From contig DIYD01000076.1 of the NCBI GenBank assembly GCA_002428905.1, positions 1 to 5,550 of the forward strand: DNA of 5,550 nucleotides, read 5' to 3'. The notes beneath the pieces were generated by a model, which saw nothing but the letters and a program-made list of their open reading frames with translations, ran no database searches and had not been told where the DNA came from. The position numbers and the translations under genes were made by a program. How positions within the stretch are numbered: position 1 is the stretch's first letter; each line of letters begins with the position of its first letter. Positions 1 through 5,480 of the stretch are shown piece by piece. Source of the DNA: Bacteroidetes bacterium UBA6063 (GTDB taxonomy: Bacteria; Bacteroidota; Bacteroidia; NS11-12g; UBA9320).

Positions 1-254
1 ACTCGCTCAATGGTGTTGGCGTACACGATGTTTTTGCCAACTTTCAAACCGTCATAAACACAACCGGAATTCGGGAGGTACAATCAAAAAAAGACGCCAT
101 CATATACTTTAAATCACCGCATCTATTGCACTACAATTACCGATTCTTAAAGACGGACACCTTGCATACCGATTCAAGTGCTACAAACATGCGTTTTGAA
201 TCACCGAATTTGTACCTTAGCAAGCGCGATACGATTTACATACAGAAACACTGA
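1..254 (+). CDS. 3' end of an unrecognised protein (5'-truncated by the window edge)
   Basis: An open frame runs from base 3 without a stop to TGA at 252-254, giving about 83 C-terminal residues. It begins SLNGVGVHDVFANFQ and ends YLSKRDTIYIQKH. The residue mix, with hydrophobic, polar and aromatic positions alternating (for example AIIYFKSP, HYNYRFL, NLYLSKR), suggests beta-rich structure, but I recognise no family and see no membrane segment, cysteine or catalytic motif. The N-terminus lies outside the window, so signal peptide and true length are unknown. The stop is 11 bp before the next gene's ATG, so the two are probably cotranscribed. That the frame is coding is supported by its uninterrupted length, protein-like composition and tight spacing to the next gene. 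Function is unassigned. Confidence 0.6.
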   Translation, partial: SLNGVGVHDVFANFQTVINTTGIREVQSKKDAIIYFKSPHLLHYNYRFLKTDTLHTDSSATNMRFESPNLYLSKRDTIYIQKH

Positions 255-265
255 AATAGCATAAG

Positions 266-670
266 ATGGCCCACAAAGATTTTAAGAAGTATTACGTAAT
301 AAAGGCTCCTCCTGAAGAAATATGCATGGCGATTACCAACCCGAAGAGTATTGAATTATGGACGGGTGAGCAAGCTGAAATGAGCACCGAACCAGGCTCT
401 GAATTTAGTCTTTGGGATGGCAGTATTTGTGGCCAAAACCTCGAGTTTGAAACGAATAGAAAAGTAGTACAAGAGTGGTATTTCGGCGAGCAGGAAGATG
501 CCTCTATCGTTACTATTGTGCTTCATCCTCATAAAAAAGGAACCTCGGTAGAACTTCGCCATACGAATATTCCAGAGAAGGACTATGAGGATTTTGCCAA
601 TGGCTGGGATGATTACTATTTCGCAGGCATATCCGAATTCGTTGAAGACGATGGCAGTGACGACTTTTAA
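266..670 (+). CDS. SRPBCC / AHSA1-like (START-fold) domain protein
   Basis: This small soluble protein of 134 residues belongs to the SRPBCC superfamily (AHSA1, Activator of Hsp90 ATPase homologue 1-like branch). The family folds as a helix-grip around a hydrophobic cavity that can hold ligands; the ligand is unknown here. Seen in the sequence: an N-terminal strand with a PPEEI turn and helix (residues 7-30), the typical TNP..IELWTGE segment (25-35), MSTEPGSEFSLWDGSI (39-54), a V.QEWYFGE strand (68-75), and SVELRHTNIPEKDYE (94-108) leading into the C-terminal helix with GWDDYYF (113-119). The length matches a single-domain member. The tail after the helix is very acidic (EDDGSDDF). There is no signal peptide, so it is cytoplasmic. 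No Shine-Dalgarno sequence is visible, as usual in Bacteroidota; ATG 266 is the first in-frame Met and fits the domain start. It is followed 10 bp later by the DUF1801 gene, and both proteins begin MAHK. Family call is firm; physiological role unknown. Confidence 0.88.
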   Translation: MAHKDFKKYYVIKAPPEEICMAITNPKSIELWTGEQAEMSTEPGSEFSLWDGSICGQNLEFETNRKVVQEWYFGEQEDASIVTIVLHPHKKGTSVELRHTNIPEKDYEDFANGWDDYYFAGISEFVEDDGSDDF

Positions 671-680
671 TTTTTAGACG

Positions 681-1100
681 ATGGCACACAAACCAAATAA
701 AACAGTTGCACTACCCGATAGTGTGGAAGACTTTATAAATGCGCAACCAGAAAATCGGCGTGAAGACTGCTTTCGGTTAATGGAACTTTTCAAAGAAATT
801 ACGGGTGAAGATGCTGTTATGTGGGGAAAGAGCATCGTTGGTTTTGGGCAATACCACTACAAATACGATAGCGGTCGGGAGGGTGATATGCTGTTAGCCG
901 GTTTCTCGCCGAGAAAACAAAACCTCACCATTTACATTATGGCCGGGTTTGCCCATGAAGAAATTGTAAGCCGACTAGGCAAATTTAAAACAGGTAAATC
1001 CTGTCTCTACGTTAAAAAACTGGATGACATTAACATCGATGTACTGACGGAGCTTGTGCAGTGGTCTATTAAGAAAATAAAAGACATCTACCCCGACTAA
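681..1100 (+). CDS. DUF1801 domain protein (YdhG-like)
   Basis: This 139-residue soluble protein matches the DUF1801 family, small cytoplasmic proteins with a frataxin-like alpha/beta fold and no established biochemical role. Visible hallmarks are an N-terminal helix around SVEDFINAQPENRREDC (14-30), a second helix FRLMELFKEITGED (31-44), and the signature MWGKSIVGFGQYHYKY (47-62). These are followed by a strand and loop, GFSPRKQNLTIYIMAG (74-89), and a C-terminal basic strand and helix, LYVKKLDDINIDVLTELV (109-126). There is no signal sequence or membrane segment. It sits 10 bp after the SRPBCC gene and is probably cotranscribed with it. DUF1801 and AHSA1-like genes are often neighbours or fused in bacteria, which hints at a shared but undefined role. 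The gene converges on the minus-strand lipoprotein gene with only 20 bp between the stops and no obvious hairpin terminator there. Confidence 0.88.
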   Translation: MAHKPNKTVALPDSVEDFINAQPENRREDCFRLMELFKEITGEDAVMWGKSIVGFGQYHYKYDSGREGDMLLAGFSPRKQNLTIYIMAGFAHEEIVSRLGKFKTGKSCLYVKKLDDINIDVLTELVQWSIKKIKDIYPD

Positions 1101-1120
1101 CACGAATATACATGGCAATG

Positions 1121-1849
1121 CTAAGGCCTGCTGATGTGGAATGTATCGGCTTCTGCCGTGCAAGGCTGGCCTGTACGCAGTTCTCTCCCACTGGACTTCT
1201 TCTTTCCAGATACGTCCCACAAATGGATAAGATGCGCTTCAAAGACAGCCGAATCGCCTTGAGGTGTACAATGAATACTTCTGGTTTGATATTCTATAGG
1301 CAAAGTAACGGTAAGTAGGTCTTCATCGTCTATGCCCTTGATCGTATCATCGCGTGTAGACCAATCTCGCGCATATGCGTGCCTGATTATGATACGATCT
1401 GCACGTTTAAACTTACTTATGGTAACCCGGCTCATTTTGATCTGGGTTTCTCGTTCAAATGGATAAAACAGAAGTTCACCAATGTCTTTGGTTTCCCCAT
1501 CACCTACCCTAAAACAACCTCGGGCGAGCATTATGTTCTCCCCTTCCATAATGTAACCGTAACCCGCTGTGAAACCTTCTCTCAGGTTAAATACAAACTG
1601 GCCATTCTCGTCTGTAGTTGCGGTACCAAGTTTCGACTGTGGTACGCCCTCCACTAGCCAGTTTCCTTCTGATCCGGCATCCCACAACTCTAACAGTACA
1701 TCTGGCCTCGGATCTCCATTACAACTATCCAATAATGTGCCTGTTAATACCGCGGAAAACACAGGGCTATCATCCTGACCTTTGCACGAATGCAGCCACA
1801 ACCCCAGGGAGGCACAGACTGTTATTAGGAGGGCACGTTTAAACATCAT
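1121..1849 (-). CDS. Lipoprotein with N-terminal Ig-like/transthyretin-like beta-sandwich domain
   Basis: This 242-residue predicted lipoprotein starts with a signal peptide: basic MMFKR, a hydrophobic stretch, and lipobox LHSC with the lipidated Cys at residue 22. The next residues, KGQDD, resemble the Bacteroidota lipoprotein export signal that directs lipoproteins to the cell surface, so surface exposure is plausible. Residues about 34-92 look like a prealbumin-like or carboxypeptidase-regulatory-like beta-sandwich: G-T-L-L-D, then P..DVLLELWD, then a T.TDENGQFVFNL strand-turn typical of these domains. Residues 93-242 are unassigned and rich in charged strands. Cysteines at 43, 112, 194 and 230 could form disulfides. 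No enzymatic motif is seen, and a binding or structural role at the outer membrane is inference. The start could be Met1 or Met2, with no effect on the signal peptide. The gene is divergent from the radical SAM gene and converges on the DUF1801 gene. Confidence 0.75.
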   Translation of the reverse strand: MMFKRALLITVCASLGLWLHSCKGQDDSPVFSAVLTGTLLDSCNGDPRPDVLLELWDAGSEGNWLVEGVPQSKLGTATTDENGQFVFNLREGFTAGYGYIMEGENIMLARGCFRVGDGETKDIGELLFYPFERETQIKMSRVTISKFKRADRIIIRHAYARDWSTRDDTIKGIDDEDLLTVTLPIEYQTRSIHCTPQGDSAVFEAHLIHLWDVSGKKKSSGRELRTGQPCTAEADTFHISRP

Positions 1850-1867
1850 TGTTTTATTGATTTAATA

Positions 1868-1875
1868 CGAAAATA
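1868..1875 (-). promoter_or_regulatory. Possible -7 element for the minus-strand lipoprotein gene
   Basis: On the minus strand, TATTTTCG matches the Bacteroidota -7 consensus TAnnTTTG at all but one specified position. It lies about 18 bp before the lipoprotein ATG. No clear TTG -33 element is found at the expected distance upstream, so this is a weak call based on position and partial match. Confidence 0.2.
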
Positions 1876-1935
1876 ACCGATTCTACCCCAGATTGTGTAA
1901 AAGTTAAATGTTACCCGCATCTTTTACCCTGGCGC

Positions 1936-1965
1936 TAATTTTGAGGGTCACGGCCATTATCTTTG
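1936..1965 (+). promoter_or_regulatory. Tandem TAnnTTTG -7 elements upstream of the radical SAM gene
   Basis: Two perfect matches to the Bacteroidota -7 consensus TAnnTTTG sit in tandem: TAATTTTG at 1936-1943 and TATCTTTG at 1958-1965. The first would start transcription near 1949 and leave a leader of about 20 nt before ATG 1970. The second would start almost at the ATG and give a leaderless or near-leaderless transcript. A well-spaced -33 TTG is not clear for either: the TTG inside the first element is only 14 bp before the second. The motif matches are seen directly; promoter activity is inferred. Confidence 0.35.
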
Positions 1966-1969
1966 GTTT

Positions 1970-3007
1970 ATGATCAAGGGGCGCGGTTCATCTATTAATT
2001 CCAACAACAGGTTCGAGAAGAACCACTATGTTGCAGATGAAGGTGAGCGTTTGGAAGATCATGATGCCGTGCCGACCAACTACACCACCATTTTTCCCAA
2101 GAGTCTGGTTAACAAGGTACCGAGCCCGGACATCCCATTAGACTGGAGTATGAACCCCTATCAGGGATGTGAGCATGGCTGCACATATTGTTACGCGCGC
2201 AGTACACATGAATACTGGGGCTACAGTGGCGGCGTAGATTTTGAACAACAAATCCTGGTAAAAAAAGACGCTGCCAAGCTGCTGGAAGCCAAGTTCAAAA
2301 GCAGGAGTTGGACAGGAGAGCCTGTTATGCTCAGCGGCAATACCGATTGCTATCAACCCATCGAACGAAAAATGGGCATTACACGTGAGTTATTGCAGGT
2401 TTGCCTTCAGTATCGAAACGCCGTAGGCATAATCACAAAGAACAGTCTGGTTACACGCGATATAGACATACTCGCTCAATTGGCACAGCTCAACCTTACA
2501 CACGTCATCCTGAGCATCACGTCACTTGATGATGCGTTGCGAAGGAAACTTGAGCCCAGAACGGCATCTGTCAAGAGTAAGTTGAAGGCTATTGAACAAC
2601 TAACGAATGCCGGCATACCTGTTTCCGTAATGATGGCTCCAATCATTCCTGCGATCAATAGTCATGAAATAATGGATATGGCTAAGGCAGTATCGAATGC
2701 TGGTGCTTTGAGTTTAAATTACACCATCGTACGTTTAAACGGCTGTGTAGAAGAACTGTTTAGTGATTGGCTAGAGCGTTACTTCCCAGATCGCAAGAAA
2801 AAAGTTTTAATGCAAATTGCCGACTGTCATGGAGGTGAAGTGCAAGATGTGCGGTTTGGTATGCGCATGCGTGGTCAGGGTAACTTTGCAACAATGATTA
2901 ATCAGCAGTTTAAACTGGCTCGAAAAAAGCACAACCTGAATATACGTAAGGTAGAGCTAGACACTTCTTTATTCACGCGTACCGGGCAACTTGGCCTCGG
3001 CATTTAA
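1970..3007 (+). CDS. PA0069-family radical SAM protein
   Basis: This 345-residue cytoplasmic protein belongs to the PA0069 family of radical SAM proteins, related in its core to spore photoproduct lyase-like enzymes. Residues 63-75 carry NPYQGCEHGCTYC, in which Cys67, Cys71 and Cys74 form the CX3CX2C motif that holds the [4Fe-4S] cluster used to cleave S-adenosylmethionine. The usual family blocks follow: YAR.THEYWGYS (75-86), LSGNTDCYQPIERK (121-134), GIITKNSLVTRDIDIL (153-168), ILSITSLDDALRRKLEPRTAS (180-200), PVSVMMAPIIPAIN (217-230), and the C-terminal DCHGG (285-289) with RMRGQGN (299-305). The N-terminal KGRGS..N..NRFEKNHYV is also typical, which supports ATG 1970 as the start. The C-terminus reads GQLGLGI, whereas I recall many members ending in GQLSLF-like sequence. 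The length is normal and all key residues are present. The substrate of this family is not established. It appears monocistronic, with its own upstream -7 elements. Confidence 0.93.
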   Translation: MIKGRGSSINSNNRFEKNHYVADEGERLEDHDAVPTNYTTIFPKSLVNKVPSPDIPLDWSMNPYQGCEHGCTYCYARSTHEYWGYSGGVDFEQQILVKKDAAKLLEAKFKSRSWTGEPVMLSGNTDCYQPIERKMGITRELLQVCLQYRNAVGIITKNSLVTRDIDILAQLAQLNLTHVILSITSLDDALRRKLEPRTASVKSKLKAIEQLTNAGIPVSVMMAPIIPAINSHEIMDMAKAVSNAGALSLNYTIVRLNGCVEELFSDWLERYFPDRKKKVLMQIADCHGGEVQDVRFGMRMRGQGNFATMINQQFKLARKKHNLNIRKVELDTSLFTRTGQLGLGI

Positions 3008-3011
3008 GGTC

Positions 3012-3060
3012 TTATTCTCCATCGAATAAAAAAAAGTGTAAAAAGTTTGATTACCTTTTT
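3012..3060 (+). other. Intergenic region with two weak AT-rich hairpins before the sigma operon
   Basis: Two small inverted repeats follow the radical SAM stop. TTATTC (3012-3017) pairs with GAATAA (3024-3029) around a 6-nt loop but is followed by an A run rather than a T run. AAAAAG (3040-3045) pairs with CTTTTT (3055-3060) around a 9-nt loop, and its own 3' arm supplies five T residues. Either could be a weak terminator for the radical SAM gene, but both stems are AT-rich and short. The sigma operon promoter should lie in 3008-3109. No convincing TAnnTTTG element is present there; the closest is TACCTTTT at 3052-3059. Confidence 0.25.
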
Positions 3061-3109
3061 CGATCTCTTCAACTAACTAATAAAGAAAGGCAACTATTCG
3101 GTAAATAAA

Positions 3110-3649
3110 ATGACCGACACCCAATTAATAGAACTTCTGACGAGTGAGGATAACGGTTTAAGAAACAAGGGATTCTCTTATTTGGTGGAACGCGATTATG
3201 AGCCTGTCTTGAGTTATGTCAAACGGAATTCAGGCAACCCGGAAGACGCAAAAGACATTTTTCAGGAAGGCTTGATTGCTCTAATCAGAAACATCCACAA
3301 CCAATCGTTCAGAAAGACATCATCGCTAAAGAGTTATTTGTACTCGATATGCAAGAACCTTTGGCTACAAGAGTTGAGAAAAATGAACAGAAACACTGCA
3401 GAAATAGAGACATCAACGAGCGAACACGACCTTGAACGCAATCTGGCTTCGGAATTTGATGAAAAGCTACAGGTGGTTCGAGACAAGTTCAACACGCTTG
3501 GAGAGGAATGCCAGAAAATATTGGTGTTATTCTATTACAAGAAGAAAAGCATGAAGTACTTACAGGAGTTATACCAGCTCGGAAGTACACAAGCAGCAAA
3601 AAACAAAAAAAGCAGATGTCTTAAAAAATTAAGCAGTTTGGTTGAATAA
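3110..3649 (+). CDS. ECF-type RNA polymerase sigma factor (Das-like)
   Basis: This 179-residue sigma-70 family protein has only regions 2 and 4, as in extracytoplasmic-function sigma factors, and its length is typical. Region 2 spans about residues 20-92: PEDAKDIFQEGLIALIRNI (44-62) is the core-RNA-polymerase-binding helix, and SLKSYLYSICKNLWLQELRK (72-91) is the -10-recognising part. A variable acidic linker follows (95-125). Region 4 spans about 126-176: L.EECQKILVLFYYKKKSM (130-148), then the helix-turn-helix with recognition helix STQAAKNKKSRCLKKL (159-174), expected to bind the -35 element. ATG 3110 is the natural start. The next gene encodes a membrane protein whose first codons overlap or nearly abut this stop, the usual arrangement for an ECF sigma and its anti-sigma. 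It is inferred to direct transcription of its own operon and other envelope genes. Pairing with a Dma-like protein makes it analogous to the Das sigma factors of Bacteroides. Confidence 0.9.
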   Translation: MTDTQLIELLTSEDNGLRNKGFSYLVERDYEPVLSYVKRNSGNPEDAKDIFQEGLIALIRNIHNQSFRKTSSLKSYLYSICKNLWLQELRKMNRNTAEIETSTSEHDLERNLASEFDEKLQVVRDKFNTLGEECQKILVLFYYKKKSMKYLQELYQLGSTQAAKNKKSRCLKKLSSLVE

Positions 3650-3659
3650 GGACAACATC

Positions 3660-4844
3660 ATGGACAGAAAAGAATTCGAGGTAATAATGCAGGTAATTCA
3701 GGAGGAGGGTATCCGCCAGGAGCTTGGTCAAATGATTGACCAAAAACACGCCGGTGTTCAGAAGACCTGGTTGAAGAAAACCATTTGGAAGTCCATTTTT
3801 GGTGTAGCTCTTGTTTCTGTTACTGCGGTATCTGCCTATTGGCTTTTATCGAAAAACAAAGAAGACGCACCAACAACAACAAGCGGCCAGGTAATCGTAA
3901 AGCAAAACCTAACGGAAGAAACACGTCAAACACCAAAGAGTTATAAAAAGGATAACACGGAGTCTTCCACCAAAGACAGGTCGGATGTACAAGGCAGCTT
4001 AGGCGATTGGCAATCAGATATCGCTACAAAAACAGATAAGACCGGTGCTGGACCTATGACGATCAACACCGGGAAAAGCGAACCTTTGGAAGAAATTAAA
4101 CCTGGAAGTTCAACACCTACTCAGGTTGACACTGGTTCTGACGAGGACATTGAGCCATCGTCAGAGGTTGATAGCACGGACGATCTTGAAGACACACAGG
4201 TCAATGAGGACGGTAGCATCCCAGCAGATTCAGACACATCCGCAAATACAACTATAAACATTCCTAACAGCGATGGACAAGGAGATACAGTGGCAAGCGA
4301 TTCTACCTTAGCCCGTGATGCAGTTGATCAGGGCTCGGATGAACCCATTGAAAAGAAGAATCTCAAGTGGGACTTTACCACGGGCATCGGTTATGGCTTT
4401 GTGAGCACAGGCGACATACGTTGCTTGACATTAAACAACGAAATAGGCTATCGCTTTACGCATCGACTATACGCTTCGGTGCATGGGAACTTTGGCAAGA
4501 GTTATGGTAATGGTGATATCGTAAATGCTTCGTTTATTACTGGAGGAGTTTACATGCACTGCTCCGTGCTAAAACCAACCTGGAAAAACCAGTTAAGAAT
4601 AAGTGCAGGACCCGCATTATACACGATTTCTCATACCTACAGAGGCTCTTCCAATGTGGTAAATGGTCAAATCGTTTGGGATTACATTTTTGAACGACGA
4701 CGGGCCTTCGGGTACTCTATTGCAATTGAAGACCGGTATGCTGTTACCGATCGCATATTCGTAGGAGCCAGATTATACACCCACCAGTTCCGAAACGCCG
4801 ATATAGTTTCAGGAGCTAACCTAAATTTTGGATATAAATTCTAA
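3660..4844 (+). CDS. Dual membrane-spanning anti-sigma factor-like protein (Dma-like): inner-membrane helix, disordered linker, outer-membrane beta-barrel
   Basis: From ATG 3660 the protein has 394 residues in four parts. Residues 1-43 are a short charged cytoplasmic segment, placed where an anti-sigma peptide would bind the sigma factor. Residues about 45-63 form one hydrophobic helix preceded by KKTIWK, so the N-terminus is predicted inside. Residues about 65-233 are a low-complexity linker rich in Ser, Thr, Asp, Glu, Gly and Pro, with no Lys or Arg between about 148 and 218. Residues about 234-394 contain eight amphipathic strands (such as WDFTTGIGYGFV, RLYASVHGNF and RIFVGARLYTHQF) and end in GYKF with the terminal Phe typical of outer-membrane barrels. 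This is the Dma architecture known from Bacteroides thetaiotaomicron, where the protein binds its Das sigma factor and affects vesiculation. No ZAS zinc-finger motif is seen. An in-frame TTG at 3642 overlaps the sigma stop and would add 6 residues. ATG 3660 is preferred because it is a standard start with a GGA a few bases upstream. Anti-sigma activity is inferred. Confidence 0.82.
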   Translation: MDRKEFEVIMQVIQEEGIRQELGQMIDQKHAGVQKTWLKKTIWKSIFGVALVSVTAVSAYWLLSKNKEDAPTTTSGQVIVKQNLTEETRQTPKSYKKDNTESSTKDRSDVQGSLGDWQSDIATKTDKTGAGPMTINTGKSEPLEEIKPGSSTPTQVDTGSDEDIEPSSEVDSTDDLEDTQVNEDGSIPADSDTSANTTINIPNSDGQGDTVASDSTLARDAVDQGSDEPIEKKNLKWDFTTGIGYGFVSTGDIRCLTLNNEIGYRFTHRLYASVHGNFGKSYGNGDIVNASFITGGVYMHCSVLKPTWKNQLRISAGPALYTISHTYRGSSNVVNGQIVWDYIFERRRAFGYSIAIEDRYAVTDRIFVGARLYTHQFRNADIVSGANLNFGYKF

Positions 4845-4871
4845 TCAATAACACATAAAAACATCAGTATT

Positions 4872-5408
4872 ATGACAAAATTCACAATGATCAAAAAAGC
4901 AGTTTTCGCCCTTGTTCTGGCAACAGGATTGTTTGCATGCAGCAACGAAGAAATTAACCCAATGCTAGACATCAATTTCACTATGCAAGGTACGGACCAG
5001 TTCGATTACGCAGAAGTAGCGTTTCAACAGTTATTTCTCTACGAAGGAGAGGCACCAAATTTGTCGAAAAGCAACTTACAACAAATGAACGACCAGGTGC
5101 TAATTGGCTTCCAACTGGCAAAAGGAAGTACACACGACCTCACCTTGCAACCGCATTTCGAAATGCAGGTTTCAGCCATCGAAGCTGACATGGATTTATA
5201 CCTGCACCTTACCAATAGCGGTCTAAATCAGAAGGTTTACAAGAACCTTGGGGATACCAAGATATTTCTGGATCACCCAGTACAATTGCTACCGAACGAA
5301 ACGTATGATGTCAACATTGACATGGACTTAAACGACGCGTTGGTATTTCAGGACACCGAGCTTTACCTCGACTGGAGTAAGGTAACCGCTTCCATCACGA
5401 AACGTTAA
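4872..5408 (+). CDS. Small lipoprotein of the sigma/Dma operon (DUF4382-like at most)
   Basis: This 178-residue lipoprotein has signal peptide MIKKAVFALVLATG and lipobox LFAC, with lipidated Cys23 followed by SNEE. The acidic pair right after the Cys resembles the Bacteroidota lipoprotein export signal, so the protein may face the cell surface. The mature part has no further Cys and shows alternating strands: LDINFTMQG, FDYAEVAFQQLFLYEG (44-59), DLTLQPHFEMQVSAIEADMDLYLHL (89-113), YDVNIDMDL (145-153) and TELYLDWSKVTASI (162-175). The pattern of an early DYAEV..Q strand followed by paired strands recalls DUF4382-type beta domains, but the match is weak. The start may be Met1 (4872) or Met6 (4887); the latter gives a more standard MIKK signal peptide. 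It lies 27 bp after the barrel gene with no terminator between them and is followed by the operon terminator. It could be a ligand, plug or modulator for the barrel, or simply a sigma-regulated product; this is inference. Confidence 0.78.
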   Translation: MTKFTMIKKAVFALVLATGLFACSNEEINPMLDINFTMQGTDQFDYAEVAFQQLFLYEGEAPNLSKSNLQQMNDQVLIGFQLAKGSTHDLTLQPHFEMQVSAIEADMDLYLHLTNSGLNQKVYKNLGDTKIFLDHPVQLLPNETYDVNIDMDLNDALVFQDTELYLDWSKVTASITKR

Positions 5409-5427
5409 CGATTTGCTCTGATTGGTG

Positions 5428-5456
5428 AACCCAGTGATTTTATCGCTGGGTTTTCC
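5428..5456 (+). terminator. Intrinsic terminator of the sigma/Dma/lipoprotein operon
   Basis: AACCCAGTGA (5428-5437) pairs with TCGCTGGGTT (5443-5452) around a TTTTA loop. The stem is 10 bp with one G-T wobble, and its 3' arm runs into TTTTCC. It begins 20 bp after the lipoprotein stop on the same strand, which is the expected place for the operon's end. Confidence 0.8.
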
Positions 5457-5480
5457 TCGTTTATTGATTTTGTCAGATGT

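Noticed and set aside
1379..1842. Several plus-strand open frames of 69-92 codons inside the minus-strand lipoprotein gene.
   Set aside because: They are antisense to a well-supported lipoprotein gene, overlap each other, and resemble no protein family.
1403..2740. Three copies of the 10-mer ACGTTTAAAC (1403-1412, 1835-1844, 2731-2740), containing a palindromic GTTTAAAC.
   Set aside because: All three lie within coding sequence and encode different or ordinary peptides in their frames (FKRA twice on the minus strand, VRLN on the plus strand). Spacing is irregular and no operator function is apparent.
3012..3029. TTATTC/GAATAA hairpin after the radical SAM gene as an intrinsic terminator.
   Set aside because: The stem is short and AT-rich and is followed by an A run on the plus strand rather than a T run. 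It is kept only as a weak intergenic feature.
3598..3604. In-frame A AAA AAC heptamer near the end of the sigma gene, a possible -1 frameshift slippery site.
   Set aside because: The -1 frame ends after about six codons (QKKQMS then stop) and would destroy the DNA-recognition helix. No stimulatory stem is evident downstream, and the A-rich run is explained by Lys and Asn codons.
3110..4844. Interpretation as a FecI/FecR/TonB-dependent polysaccharide- or iron-uptake regulator pair.
   Set aside because: The second protein has no FecR domain and no TonB-dependent receptor or SusD gene follows. The C-terminal small barrel and long linker fit the dual membrane-spanning anti-sigma type instead.
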